From Rubrivivax gelatinosus (GTDB lineage Bacteria; Pseudomonadota; Gammaproteobacteria; Burkholderiales; Burkholderiaceae_C), in the NCBI RefSeq assembly GCF_004340905.1, contig NZ_SLXD01000015.1, positions 1 to 64,000 on the forward strand: a DNA stretch of 64,000 nt, written 5' to 3'. This document shows positions 1 to 8,191 of the stretch, in pieces. A program made the translations under genes and the position numbers. Within the stretch, counting starts at the first letter, position 1, and every line of letters starts with the position of its first letter. Below the pieces are notes generated by a model, which was given only the letters and a program-made list of their open reading frames with translations, was not told where the DNA came from and did no database searches.

Positions 1-83
1 AGGGCCTCGTCGCTCGTCTCATAGTCGACGTCGCTCGCGCCGCGCCGAGAACTGGCAAGGTGATCAGGCAGGCTGACGAACAT
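1..83 (-). CDS. possible 5' end of an unidentified gene, cut by the window edge
   Basis: Reading leftward from an ATG at 81-83, an open frame of about 27 codons runs off the window without a stop, beginning MFVSLPDHLASSRRG. It lies downstream of the PHA thiolase on the same strand, 54 bp after that gene's stop. There is no strong ribosome binding site, and the stretch is too short to recognise a family. Acetoacetyl-CoA reductase (phaB) often follows phaA, but these residues do not resemble its N-terminus. Treat this as a weak prediction; the 136 bases left of the thiolase otherwise hold nothing I can name. Confidence 0.25.
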   Translation of the reverse strand, partial: MFVSLPDHLASSRRGASDVDYETSDEA

Positions 84-136
84 TTCTAATCAGGACGACA
101 CTAGCGCCTCCTCTTCGTGGGGGGCGCCGCGCCGAC

Positions 137-1318
137 TCAGCGCTCCACCGTGAGCGCCACGCCCATGCCGCCGCCGATGCACAGCGAGGCGATGCCGCGG
201 CGGGCGTCGCGCCGGTGCATCTCGTGCAGCAGCGTGACCAGGATGCGACAGCCGGAGGCGCCGATCGGGTGGCCGATCGCGATCGCGCCGCCGTTGACGT
301 TGACCTTCTCGGTGTCCCAGCCCATCTGCTGATGCACCGCGCAGGCCTGGGCCGCGAAAGCCTCGTTGATCTCGAGCAAGTCGAGGTCGGCGGCCTTCCA
401 GCCGGCACGCTCCAGCGCCTTGCGCGAAGCCGGCACCGGGCCCATGCCCATCGTCGCCGGGTCGAGACCGGCGCTGGCGTAGCTGGCGATGCGTGCCAGC
501 GGCTGCAGCCCCAGGCGATCGGCCCGGGCCGCGGTCATCAGCATCACCGCCGCGGCACCGTCGTTGAGCCCCGAGGCGTTGCCGGCGGTCACCGTGCCGG
601 CCTTGTCGAAGGCCGGGCGCAGGCCGGCCAGCGCCTCGGCGCTGGTCTTGCGGTTGACGTACTCGTCGGCGTCGAAGACGACCGGGTCGCCCTTCTTCTG
701 CGGCAGCACGATGGGCACGATCTCGTCCTTGAAGCGGCCGGCGTCCTGCGCCGCGGCCGCCTTGCGCTGCGAGGCCAGCGCGAGCGCGTCCTGCGCCTCG
801 CGCGTGATGCCGTAGTGGCGCGCGACGTTCTCGGCCGTGATGCCCATGTGGTAGTGGTTGTAGGCGTCCCACAGGCCGTCGACGATCATCGTGTCGACCA
901 TCTTCCAGTCGCCCATGCGCTGGCCGTCGCGCGAGCCGGGCAGCACGTGCGGCGAGGCGCTCATGTTCTCCTGGCCGCCGGCGATGACGACTTCGGTGTC
1001 GCCGTCGCGCAGCGCCTGCACGCCCAGCATCACCGCCTTCAGCCCCGAGCCGCAGACCTTGTTGATCGTGTAGGCCGGCACCGCGTTCGGCAGCCCGGCC
1101 TTGATGACGGCCTGGCGCGCCGGGTTCTGGCCGCAGCCGGCCTGCAGCACCTGGCCGAGGATGACCTCGCCGACCTGGCCGCCCTCCAGCCCGCTGCGCT
1201 GCAGCAGCGCGCGGATGACGGCGGCGCCCAGTTCCGCGGCCGGCGTCTTCGCGAGCGCGCCGCCGAACTTGCCGACCGCGGTGCGGGCGGCGGCGACGAT
1301 GACGATGTCGGTACTCAT
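137..1318 (-). CDS. phaA: acetyl-CoA C-acetyltransferase (beta-ketothiolase, PHA pathway)
   Basis: This 393-residue cytoplasmic thiolase condenses two acetyl-CoA to acetoacetyl-CoA, the first step of polyhydroxybutyrate synthesis; the reverse reaction degrades acetoacetyl-CoA. The start [20 protein letters not shown] is typical of the family, so a longer upstream reading of the same frame was rejected. The acyl-accepting cysteine is Cys89 in NKVCGSG. The C-terminal half carries the INEAFA stretch, the GHPIGASG histidine motif, and the second catalytic cysteine in CIGGGMG. Length is as usual for biosynthetic thiolases. It lies 37 bp downstream of phaC on the same strand, so the two are probably cotranscribed. 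Assignment as the PHA thiolase rather than a paralogue for fatty acid degradation rests on this position. Confidence 0.95.
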   Translation of the reverse strand: MSTDIVIVAAARTAVGKFGGALAKTPAAELGAAVIRALLQRSGLEGGQVGEVILGQVLQAGCGQNPARQAVIKAGLPNAVPAYTINKVCGSGLKAVMLGVQALRDGDTEVVIAGGQENMSASPHVLPGSRDGQRMGDWKMVDTMIVDGLWDAYNHYHMGITAENVARHYGITREAQDALALASQRKAAAAQDAGRFKDEIVPIVLPQKKGDPVVFDADEYVNRKTSAEALAGLRPAFDKAGTVTAGNASGLNDGAAAVMLMTAARADRLGLQPLARIASYASAGLDPATMGMGPVPASRKALERAGWKAADLDLLEINEAFAAQACAVHQQMGWDTEKVNVNGGAIAIGHPIGASGCRILVTLLHEMHRRDARRGIASLCIGGGMGVALTVER

Positions 1319-1355
1319 GCTTGTCTTGTCTCCTGCTGACGGGCAGTTCGTGGTT

Positions 1356-3047
1356 TCAGGCCTTGGCCTTGACGTAGCGGCCGGGTGCCGGCTCGATCGC
1401 CTTGTACCGGCGGTTGCCGGGGGTTTTTGGTGCGGCGACGAGCTTGCCGCCATGGGACTTGAGCCACTCGGTCCACACCGGCCACCAGCTGCCGGCGTGT
1501 TCGGTGGCCCCGGACAGCCACGCGTCGGCGCTGGCCGGCGTCGCGGCGTTCGTCCAGTGGCAACGTTTTCCCTTGGCCGGCGGGTTGATGACGCCGGCGA
1601 TGTGGCCCGAGGCGCCAAGCACGAAGGTCCGCTTGCCACCGAGCAGCGGCACCGACGCATAGGCCGCCTTCCACGGTACGATGTGGTCCTCGCGCGAGCC
1701 GTAGACGAATGTCGGCACGTCGATCGTGCCCAGGTCGACCTTCTCGCCGCAGACCGTCAGCGCGCCGGGCTGCCTGAGTTCGTTGTGCAGGTACATGTGG
1801 CGCAGGTACCAGCAGTACATCGGCCCGGGCAGGTTGGTCGAGTCGCTGTTCCAGTACAGCAGGTCGAAGGCCGGCGGCTTCTCGCCCTTCAGGTAGTTGC
1901 CGACGACGTAGTTCCAGACCAGGTCGTTGGGACGCAGGAAGCTGAAGGTCGTGGCCAGTTCCTGGCCCTTCAGCAGCCCGGGGCCACCGGGCGCGTCGGC
2001 GCCGATCGTCATCTCGCGCCACTGCACGCCGGCCTCGTCGACGAAGAGGTCCAGCACGCCGGTGTCGCTGAAGTCCAGCAGCGTCGTCAGCAGCGTCATC
2101 GACTGCGCCGGGCGCTCGCCGCGTGCGGCCAGCACCGCCAGCGCCGTGCTGAGGATGGTGCCGCCGACGCAGAAGCCCAGCGTGTTGATCGTCTCGCAGC
2201 GCGTGATCTCGCGCACGACGCGGATCGCCTCGATCGGCCCCTGGGCGATGTAGTCGTCCCAGCCCAGGTGGCGCGCCGAGGCGTCGGGGTTGCGCCAGCT
2301 CATCACGAAGGTGCGGTGGCCCTGCTCGACGGTGTAGCGGATCACCGAGTTCTCGGGCTGCAGGTCCAGGATGTAGTACTTGTTGATGCACGGCGGCACG
2401 AACAGCATCGGCCGCTGGTGCACGGTGGCCGTCAGCGGCCGGTACTCGATCAACTGGAACAGGGCGTTCTCGAACACGACCGCGCCCTCGGTCGTCGCGA
2501 CGTTGCGGCCGACCTCGAACAGCGTCTCGTCGGTCTGCGAGACGTGGCCCTTGGCGAGGTCCTCGACCAGCTGGCGCACGCCGGTGGCGATGCTCTGCCC
2601 CTGGCTCTCCAGCGCCCTGCGCAGCGCCTCGGGGTTGAAGGCCAGGTAGTTGCTCGGGCTGGCCGCCTCGACCCACTGCTGCACGGCGAAACGCACGCGC
2701 TCGCGCGCCTTGGCGTCGCCCTGCACCGCGTCGGCCATGCGCTGCAGCGTGCGTGCGTTCAGCAGGTACATCTCGGCGACGTAGGCCGCGCCCAGGTTCT
2801 GCGCCCAGTCGGCTGCGGCGAAGCGGCGGTCGCCGAGCGCCTGCGGCGTCGTGGCCTCGCTGCCGGCCCGCTGCAGCGCCGCGTTCCAGAGTTCGGTCGC
2901 GGCCTTCAGGTACTCACCCTGGATGGCCGCCAGCGCCTCCTGCGGAACCCGCAGGCCCGACATCGACCTCAGCATCTCACCCACGGCGGCGCCGAATGCC
3001 GCGGCCTGAGTGCCGTCGGCGGCCGGCAAGCTGCGCTTGCTCGTCAT
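1356..3047 (-). CDS. phaC: class I poly(3-hydroxyalkanoate) synthase
   Basis: PhaC polymerises 3-hydroxyacyl-CoA into polyhydroxyalkanoate at the surface of the growing granule. The 563-residue length fits class I enzymes. The lipase-like box GFCVGG places the nucleophile at Cys293. The other triad residues are visible as the Asp in [11 protein letters not shown] and the His in GASGHIAG. An N-terminal region of about 190 residues, variable in the family, precedes the alpha/beta-hydrolase core. The ATG is preceded by a clear GAGGAGA ribosome binding site. It is followed on the same strand by phaA, while the phasin gene lies 27 kb away. The upstream gap to the divergent small membrane protein is about 130 bp and should hold its promoter. 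Confidence 0.97.
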   Translation of the reverse strand: MTSKRSLPAADGTQAAAFGAAVGEMLRSMSGLRVPQEALAAIQGEYLKAATELWNAALQRAGSEATTPQALGDRRFAAADWAQNLGAAYVAEMYLLNARTLQRMADAVQGDAKARERVRFAVQQWVEAASPSNYLAFNPEALRRALESQGQSIATGVRQLVEDLAKGHVSQTDETLFEVGRNVATTEGAVVFENALFQLIEYRPLTATVHQRPMLFVPPCINKYYILDLQPENSVIRYTVEQGHRTFVMSWRNPDASARHLGWDDYIAQGPIEAIRVVREITRCETINTLGFCVGGTILSTALAVLAARGERPAQSMTLLTTLLDFSDTGVLDLFVDEAGVQWREMTIGADAPGGPGLLKGQELATTFSFLRPNDLVWNYVVGNYLKGEKPPAFDLLYWNSDSTNLPGPMYCWYLRHMYLHNELRQPGALTVCGEKVDLGTIDVPTFVYGSREDHIVPWKAAYASVPLLGGKRTFVLGASGHIAGVINPPAKGKRCHWTNAATPASADAWLSGATEHAGSWWPVWTEWLKSHGGKLVAAPKTPGNRRYKAIEPAPGRYVKAKA

Positions 3048-3178
3048 TGCTTGTCTCCTCGCTGGCGATGGTGGCCCGGCAAAGCGCGGCCCCGCGACGC
3101 ACGACGGTTGTAGGCCGGACGGCTTACCTCGGCTTGACGCGGGCCGCGATACTTACGCACCGCAACACCCTAACCCAG

Positions 3179-3439
3179 ATGTACATCGTTGCCATCGCCT
3201 GGATCTACGTCGTGCTGATGATGGCGCTGGCCGAAGCGCTGTCGGCCAACGGCAGCGTGCTCGGCGCCATCGTCACCTTCACGATGTACGGCGTGCTGCC
3301 GCTCGCCATCGTGCTCTACATCATGGGCACGCCGGCGCGCCGCCGTGCGCGCCGCGCCGCCGAAGCCTCAGCCGCGGCGCCAGACGGCGGCGGCCATGCG
3401 GCCGGTGATCCGGTCGCGGCGGAAAGAAAAGAACCGTGA
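3179..3439 (+). CDS. small conserved two-helix membrane protein
   Basis: An 86-residue protein with two hydrophobic segments (about residues 2-20 and 28-50), then an Arg/Ala-rich cytoplasmic stretch and a polar tail ending in AAERKEP. From memory, similar small proteins with a glycine/histidine-rich tail occur beside pgeF in many Burkholderiales; their function is unknown. No ribosome binding site is visible before the ATG. A TTGACG hexamer about 45 bp upstream could be a -35 element. The last 72 bases overlap the 3' end of the convergent pgeF gene on the other strand. Supported mainly by hydropathy and remembered conservation. Confidence 0.7.
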   Translation: MYIVAIAWIYVVLMMALAEALSANGSVLGAIVTFTMYGVLPLAIVLYIMGTPARRRARRAAEASAAAPDGGGHAAGDPVAAERKEP

Positions 3440-4162
3440 GCCGTCCTCGACGGTGCACCAGGCGCCGCCGCTGACACGCTCGACGCCCAGCGCGGCCAGC
3501 CGCTGCCGCGCCAGCCCGGGCAGGTCGGCGAGCCAGCGGCGCTGGCCGTCGTCGCGCCTGCGCGGTCGAAACAGTGCCGGCACGTCGGCGGCCGGCTCGG
3601 CGTCGGTGTCGCCGCCGAAGGCCTCGACGACCTCCTGCCCGACCTCGAACTGCCGCGGCCCGATGCAGGGCCCGAGCCAGGCGACGAGATCCCGCGGCGC
3701 CGCGCCGGTGGCCTCGCACAGTGCGGCGGCGGTGGCTTCGACGACACCCCCGGCCAGCCCGCGCCAGCCGGCATGCGCGGCGCCGACGCCGCGCCCATCG
3801 GCCGTGCACAGCAGCACCGGCAGGCAGTCCGCGACCAGCACCGTGCACGCGACGCCGGCGGCCGTGGTGACGCAGGCGTCGGCGCGGGCGAGCAGGTCCG
3901 ACGGCTCGTCGCCACGCAGCCGCACGACGGCCACGCCGTGCACCTGGTCGAGATAGACCGGGCGTGCACCGAGCGCGGCGGCGAAGCAGCGCTGGTTCTC
4001 CAGCACCGCCTCGGGTGCGTCGACGGCATCGCCGCGCAGGCCCGGCGGGCGCAGGTTCAGGCTGTCGAAGGGCGCGGCGCTGACGCCGCCCTGGCGCGTG
4101 CTGAACGCGGCGCAGACGCCTTCGGGCGCCGGCCATTCAGGGTGCAGCAGCACCGGTCTCAT
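3368..4162 (-). CDS. pgeF: peptidoglycan editing factor PgeF (YfiH, multicopper polyphenol oxidase/laccase-domain family)
   Basis: A 264-residue member of the YfiH/DUF152 family. The metal-binding set His75 (QVHG), Cys113 (ADCLP) and His130 (AAHAGWRG) is intact, and HAGWRG is the family signature. Family members have been reported as purine nucleoside phosphorylase or laccase-like enzymes. In E. coli PgeF prevents incorporation of a wrong residue into the peptidoglycan stem peptide. The start overlaps the stop of maiA by ATGA, so the two are translationally coupled. The 3' end overlaps the convergent small membrane gene. In many proteobacteria pgeF follows rluD; that gene is not adjacent here. 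Confidence 0.9.
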   Translation of the reverse strand: MRPVLLHPEWPAPEGVCAAFSTRQGGVSAAPFDSLNLRPPGLRGDAVDAPEAVLENQRCFAAALGARPVYLDQVHGVAVVRLRGDEPSDLLARADACVTTAAGVACTVLVADCLPVLLCTADGRGVGAAHAGWRGLAGGVVEATAAALCEATGAAPRDLVAWLGPCIGPRQFEVGQEVVEAFGGDTDAEPAADVPALFRPRRRDDGQRRWLADLPGLARQRLAALGVERVSGGAWCTVEDGSRFFSFRRDRITGRMAAAVWRRG

Positions 4163-4794
4163 GGCTCGGCGTCGGGACAGCGCGACGGCTGGGTGTCGGC
4201 AAACGCCGGCAGCTGCATGCAGGTGTCGAAGATGCGCTGCACGTTCGGCACGTGCTCGGTGCGGCAGTCGAAACGCTGCGCGTTGACGACCTGCGGCACC
4301 AGCACGCAGTCGGCCAGCGTCGGCGCCTCGCCGTGGCAGAAGGTCGAAGGCCGCGCGGCGAGCTGGCGCTCGAGCGTCTCCAGCCCGGTCTCGACCCAGT
4401 GGCGATACCAGCGGTTCTTGTCGTCCTCCGAGAGCTTCAGGTCGCGCACCAGGAAACGCAGCACGCGCAGGTTGTTCAGCGGATGCACCTCGCAGGCGAT
4501 GTCGTAGGCCAGCGCGCGCACGCGGGCGCGGCCGGCCGCGTCCGCCGGCAGCAGCGGCGGCTCGGGGTGGGTCTCGTCGAGGTACTCGATGATCGCCAGC
4601 GACTGCGTGATGACCGCGTCGCCGTCGCGCAGCAGCGGCACCAGGCGCGCCGCCGACACCGCGGCATAGGACTCCTGGAACTGCTCGTCGCGGCGCAGGT
4701 GCACCGGCTTGTAGTCGTATTGCAGCCCCTTGAGCGCGAGCGCGATGCGCACCCGCCAGGACGCCGACGAACGGAAGAAGTTGTAGAGCTCCAT
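4159..4794 (-). CDS. maiA: maleylacetoacetate isomerase (zeta-class glutathione S-transferase)
   Basis: This 211-residue glutathione-dependent enzyme isomerises maleylacetoacetate, or maleylpyruvate in related enzymes, to the fumaryl form in aromatic ring breakdown. The N-terminal thioredoxin-like domain carries the zeta-class signature SSASWR at residues 9-14 and the ITQSLAIIEYLDE segment that binds glutathione. The helical C-terminal domain follows, with the ADCVLVPQVVNA stretch typical of the class. The start used lies 2 bp downstream of the fumarylacetoacetate hydrolase-fold gene, and its stop overlaps pgeF by ATGA. The pairing of isomerase and hydrolase supports a role in tyrosine/homogentisate or gentisate catabolism. 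The dioxygenase is not in the window, so the exact substrate is open. Confidence 0.93.
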   Translation of the reverse strand: MELYNFFRSSASWRVRIALALKGLQYDYKPVHLRRDEQFQESYAAVSAARLVPLLRDGDAVITQSLAIIEYLDETHPEPPLLPADAAGRARVRALAYDIACEVHPLNNLRVLRFLVRDLKLSEDDKNRWYRHWVETGLETLERQLAARPSTFCHGEAPTLADCVLVPQVVNAQRFDCRTEHVPNVQRIFDTCMQLPAFADTQPSRCPDAEP

Positions 4795-4796
4795 GC

Positions 4797-5489
4797 TCAC
4801 CTCACGGCCACGCGCAGGGTGCCGAGGCCTTCGACGGCCCCCTCCATCACGTCGCCCGGCACGACCGCCCCCACGCCTGCCGGCGTGCCGGTGAAGATCA
4901 GATCGCCTGCTTCCAGGCGCCAGGCGCGGCTGAGCTGCTCGATCGTCTCCGGGATGCTCCAGATCAGGTCCGACAGATCGCCCTTCTGCCGCGGCTGCCC
5001 GTTGACGGCGAGCGTGATCGCGCCGCGTTCGAGCGTACCGCAGCGCGTGCGCGGCACGAGCGGCCCGATCGGGGCCGACTGCTCGAAGGCCTTGCCGATC
5101 TCCCACGGCCGGCCCTGCTTCTTCATCTCGTTCTGCAGGTCACGCCGCGTCATGTCCAGGCCGACGGCGTAGCCCCAGATGCAGTCGACGGCCTCGGCCG
5201 CAGGGATGTCGCAGCCGCCACGGCCGAGCGCGACGACGAGCTCGATCTCGTGGTGCAGGTTGGCCGTCAGCGACGGATAGTCGATGACGCGGGTCTCGCC
5301 TTCGGCCACCGGCACCAGGGCGTCCGCCGGCTTCATGAAGAAGAACGGCGCCTCGCGCCCGGTGTGGCCCATCTCCTGGGCGTGCTCGGCGTAGTTGCGA
5401 CCGACGCAAAAGACGCGGCGCACCGGGAACGCCGCGCCGCCGGCGACCGGCAGCAGGACGGGGGCAGGAGCAGGCAGCACGAGTTGCAT
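4797..5489 (-). CDS. fumarylacetoacetate/fumarylpyruvate hydrolase family protein
   Basis: A 230-residue FAH-domain enzyme with the short form typical of fumarylpyruvate hydrolases and acylpyruvases. Recognisable pieces are FCVGRNYAEHAQEMGH, FFFMKPADALV, the metal-binding LHHEIELVVALG region, and LIFTGTPAGVGAV near the C-terminus. It should cleave the C-C bond of an acylpyruvate. With maiA directly downstream (2 bp gap), the pair fits a maleylpyruvate-to-fumarylpyruvate-to-pyruvate route or the homogentisate equivalent. The ATG chosen gives the usual N-terminus; the longer upstream frame is not supported. The promoter should lie in the 60 bp separating it from the divergent Nudix gene. Confidence 0.9.
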   Translation of the reverse strand: MQLVLPAPAPVLLPVAGGAAFPVRRVFCVGRNYAEHAQEMGHTGREAPFFFMKPADALVPVAEGETRVIDYPSLTANLHHEIELVVALGRGGCDIPAAEAVDCIWGYAVGLDMTRRDLQNEMKKQGRPWEIGKAFEQSAPIGPLVPRTRCGTLERGAITLAVNGQPRQKGDLSDLIWSIPETIEQLSRAWRLEAGDLIFTGTPAGVGAVVPGDVMEGAVEGLGTLRVAVR

Positions 5490-5552
5490 ATCCAAGATCA
5501 AGACGGTGGACGATGAAACGATGATGCCACGCGCCGCCGCTACACTGCCCGC

Positions 5553-6098
5553 ATGTTCCAGTCCCGCCGCATCCGCCATTGCCGGGTCTGCGGCCACCCG
5601 GCGCGCTACGCCGTCCCCCCCGAAGACACCCGGGAGCGCGCGATCTGCACCGCCTGCGGTGAGATCCACTACGAGAACCCGATCAACGTCGTCGGCACCG
5701 TGCCGGTCTGGGGTGACCAGGTCCTGCTGTGCCGGCGTGCGATCGAGCCGCGGCACGGCCTGTGGACCCTGCCGGCGGGTTTTCTCGAACTCGGCGAGAG
5801 CACCGCCGAAGGTGCGATGCGCGAGACCGACGAAGAAGCCGGCGCGCGCATCGAACTCGGTGCCTTGTTCACGGTGCTGAACGTCGTCAGCGCCGGCCAG
5901 GTGCATTTCTTCTATCTCGCGAGGCTGCACGACACGGACTTCGCGCCCGGCCCCGAGACGCTGGAAACGCGGCTGTTCCGCGAGCACGAACTGCCCTGGG
6001 ACGAACTCGCCTTCCGGACGGTGCGCGAGACCTTGCGCCTGTTCTTCGCCGACCGCGAGCGCGGCCGCTTCGAGGTGCACGCCGGCGACATCCGCTGA
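5553..6098 (+). CDS. Nudix hydrolase with N-terminal zinc ribbon
   Basis: A 181-residue protein in two parts. The N-terminal zinc ribbon has CxxC pairs at Cys10/Cys13 and Cys32/Cys35. The Nudix domain carries a complete Nudix box from Gly76 to Ala98 (G-x5-E-x7-RETDEEAGA), so hydrolysis of a nucleoside diphosphate linked to another group is likely. Zinc-ribbon Nudix proteins of this layout resemble NudC/YjaD-like and ADP-ribose hydrolase families. The substrate cannot be fixed from sequence. It stands alone on the plus strand between a divergent FAH-fold gene and a convergent GGDEF-EAL gene. Confidence 0.9.
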   Translation: MFQSRRIRHCRVCGHPARYAVPPEDTRERAICTACGEIHYENPINVVGTVPVWGDQVLLCRRAIEPRHGLWTLPAGFLELGESTAEGAMRETDEEAGARIELGALFTVLNVVSAGQVHFFYLARLHDTDFAPGPETLETRLFREHELPWDELAFRTVRETLRLFFADRERGRFEVHAGDIR

Positions 6099-6110
6099 CG
6101 CTGCCCGGCT

Positions 6111-7490
6111 TCAGCGCTGGCGCACGGCAGGGCCCGTGGCGGCGTCGAAACCGGCCCCGAACAAGGCCTGGAGGTCAGCATCGTCGTCAACGCCTTCGGC
6201 GACCAGCGTCAGCCCCATGCCGTGCACGAGCCCGACGAGCCCGGCGGCAAAGGCGCGAACGGCTGGGTCGGCCGCCGCCCCGCGCACGAACCTCGCTTCG
6301 ATGCGAACGTGGTCCAGGCCGACGCCGGCCAGCCGGGCCAGCGCGTGCATCGACGCGCCGGCGTGCTCGACGCCCAGGCGCACCCCGCAGGCACGCCAGG
6401 CCACGGCCGCGTCCGCCAGCCGCGGCAGCGCACGTTCGAGCCAGACCCCTTCCCCGACGTCGACGAGCAGGCGCCGCGCGGCCTCGGGCTGGGCCTGCAG
6501 GCGCTGCCGCACCTCGGCGACAAAACCGGGAGTCGTCAGCGACGCCGCGCCGACGTGCACGCAGCGCGCCCGGGCATCGCGCTCGCTGGCCAGCAGCGCC
6601 AGCTCGATCGCCGTCAGATCCACACGCGGCAACAGCCGGGACCGTGTCGCCATCGCCAGCCAGCGCTGGGCCTCGCGGAACGGGCCACCCGGCTCGAGCT
6701 GCAGTCGCAACGGGCACTCCAGGTGCAGCACCCGGCCGTGCGCGTCGGAGACCGGAAACTCGCCCAGCGTCGCCCGGCCTTCCTGCAGCGCCTCGGCGAT
6801 CCGGCTGCGCCAGACCTGCTCGCCCAGCACCGCGCCGCCAGCGGTGTGGATCTCGATGCTGAACGGCCCCGCCGCCTCGGCCTGGGCAAGCGCGAGGTCG
6901 GCCGCCGCCAGCGCGTCGCCGGGCAGGCCGGCACGCAGGTCGTCAGCGGCGCCGATCACCAGTTCGATCGCACCCGGCCCGGCCGCGGGCGTCGCCCGCA
7001 GCGCTTCGAGCAGCGTGCGCGCGGTTTCCTCGGCCACGCCCGCCGCAGGCAGGCACAGCGCGAAATCGCTGTCGTTCAGACGGCCGGCAAAGGCGCCCGG
7101 CACGTGCTGCGGGTAGGCTTCCAGCGCCTCGCCGATCAGCGCCAGGCGCCGTTCGACGGCCTCGCTGCCGGTCTGCAGGCGCAACGCGGCGAGATTGAGC
7201 GCGCGCAGCAGCAGCAACGAGCGCTCGGGCGCGGCGCCCTGGCCGAGCACGCTGCCCAGCAGACCGACGAAATGCCGGCGATTGGGCAGGCCGGACGTCG
7301 GATCGGTATGGGCCTCGAGCCGCAGCGCCTCCACCCGATCGGCTTCGCGTCCGACCTCGACGAGCCGCTCGGGCGACACCTCCACGGGCGCCGGCGGCGA
7401 CGCCGGACGCGGCCCTTCGCGTCGCCCGGCCACCCAGGATGCCAGGCGTCGGCGCAGGGAGTCGGGCGTGAAGTCGGGCAGGTGCGGCAC
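6111..7490 (-). CDS. degenerate GGDEF-EAL protein (probable c-di-GMP receptor or inactive scaffold)
   Basis: About 459 residues from the GTG start at 7488-7490. A GGDEF-like domain is recognisable from HTDPTSGLPNRRHF, but the catalytic motif reads LNDSDF instead of GGDEF. The EAL-like domain begins at LECPLRLQLEPG, where the family has the EAL triad, and the later metal-binding motifs are also altered. Both cyclase and phosphodiesterase activity are therefore improbable. A frame extension to an ATG at 7649 would add 53 residues that look non-coding and run through an AT-rich, promoter-like stretch, so the shorter form is preferred. No membrane segment is visible. It is divergent from hip across about 300 bp. 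It could bind c-di-GMP or a partner protein; no target is apparent. Confidence 0.75.
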   Translation of the reverse strand: MPHLPDFTPDSLRRRLASWVAGRREGPRPASPPAPVEVSPERLVEVGREADRVEALRLEAHTDPTSGLPNRRHFVGLLGSVLGQGAAPERSLLLLRALNLAALRLQTGSEAVERRLALIGEALEAYPQHVPGAFAGRLNDSDFALCLPAAGVAEETARTLLEALRATPAAGPGAIELVIGAADDLRAGLPGDALAAADLALAQAEAAGPFSIEIHTAGGAVLGEQVWRSRIAEALQEGRATLGEFPVSDAHGRVLHLECPLRLQLEPGGPFREAQRWLAMATRSRLLPRVDLTAIELALLASERDARARCVHVGAASLTTPGFVAEVRQRLQAQPEAARRLLVDVGEGVWLERALPRLADAAVAWRACGVRLGVEHAGASMHALARLAGVGLDHVRIEARFVRGAAADPAVRAFAAGLVGLVHGMGLTLVAEGVDDDADLQALFGAGFDAATGPAVRQR

Positions 7491-7603
7491 GGTGCAGGTC
7501 GCGTCAGCGCCGGTGGCATCCGGCCGCCCAGCATGCCAGCACCATCGTCCGTGGTCGGCCGGGACTTGATCGCGCCCCCGCAAAACAGTGCCATTCGCCC
7601 GCC

Positions 7604-7636
7604 CATTTGCAATTGAGAACGCTTCGCATTTGCAAT
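7604..7636. promoter_or_regulatory. direct repeat CATTTGCAAT (two copies) in the hip/GGDEF-EAL intergenic region
   Basis: Two identical decamers, CATTTGCAAT, at 7604-7613 and 7627-7636, start 23 bp apart, about two helical turns. They sit in the only AT-richer stretch of the roughly 300 bp between the divergent hip and GGDEF-EAL genes. This suggests a regulator site or paired promoter elements. The regulator is unknown. The rest of this intergenic stretch (7491-7795) shows no other gene. Confidence 0.4.
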
Positions 7637-7795
7637 CATTAGCCGCCATTGACGTCCATTCGCGACGTAAAGCCGAGCGATATGCGATCTATGTCAGCCG
7701 AATGGACCAATGATGCGTTACCGTCTCAGGTGTTGGTCCAAACGTGCCTTGACGCGGCGGGCCACCCGCATCGACTTTCCTTTCGGAGACCGCGA

Positions 7796-8098
7796 ATGAC
7801 CTCTCGTCGTGAATTCATCCAGATCGTCCCGCTCGCCGGCGCTGCGCTGCTGACTGGCCGCAGTGCCATGGCCGCCCCGGTGGACGAGAAGGATCCGCAA
7901 GCCGTCGCGCTGGGCTACGTCTCGGACGCCGCCAAGGCCGACAAGGCCAAGTACAAGCAGTTCGTTGCCGGCTCGCACTGCGGCAACTGCGCGCTGTTCC
8001 AAGGCAAGGCGACCGACGCCGTCGGCGGCTGCCCGCTGTTCGCGGGCAAGCAGGTTGCCAACAAGGGCTGGTGCAGCGCCTGGGCGAAGAAGGCCTGA
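7796..8098 (+). CDS. hip: high-potential iron-sulfur protein (HiPIP) precursor
   Basis: This 100-residue precursor starts with a twin-arginine signal (SRREF, hydrophobic core, cleavage after AMA), leaving a 74-residue periplasmic protein that begins APVDEK. The four ligands of the single [4Fe-4S] cluster are Cys62, Cys65, Cys79 and Cys93, in CGNC, GGCP and GWCSAW contexts. From memory the mature sequence is essentially that of Rubrivivax gelatinosus HiPIP, which is the strongest species marker in the window. In that species HiPIP is the soluble electron carrier from the bc1 complex to the photosynthetic reaction centre and also works in respiration. A GGAG ribosome binding site precedes the ATG. 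A strong terminator follows, so it is probably monocistronic. Confidence 0.97.
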   Translation: MTSRREFIQIVPLAGAALLTGRSAMAAPVDEKDPQAVALGYVSDAAKADKAKYKQFVAGSHCGNCALFQGKATDAVGGCPLFAGKQVANKGWCSAWAKKA

Positions 8099-8149
8099 GG
8101 AAACCCGGACGCCCGCGCCACCGACGCGGGCCGGCGTTTCGCAAAGAAG

Positions 8150-8180
8150 AGAGGGCTCCCTAGGGAGCCCTCTTCCTTTT
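8150..8180. terminator. bidirectional terminator between hip and lpdA
   Basis: A perfect inverted repeat, centred at 8161-8162 with arms of 11-12 bp (GGGCTCCC/GGGAGCCC core), is followed by TTCCTTTT on the plus strand. On the minus strand it is followed by a pyrimidine-rich stretch. It lies between the convergent stops of hip and lpdA and can serve both. Confidence 0.85.
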
Positions 8181-8191
8181 GGTGCCGGCGA

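Noticed and set aside
1319-1660. Longer reading of the thiolase gene beginning inside phaC
   Set aside because: The family N-terminus starts at [10 protein letters not shown]; the upstream part is out-of-frame phaC sequence.
7604-7640. Fur box call for the hip promoter region
   Set aside because: Only parts of the stretch resemble the consensus and the repeat is direct rather than a clear 7-1-7 palindrome, so no regulator is named.
7491-7649. N-terminal extension of the GGDEF-EAL gene to an ATG at 7649
   Set aside because: The extra 53 residues look non-coding and would run through the AT-rich repeat region that is more likely the promoter.
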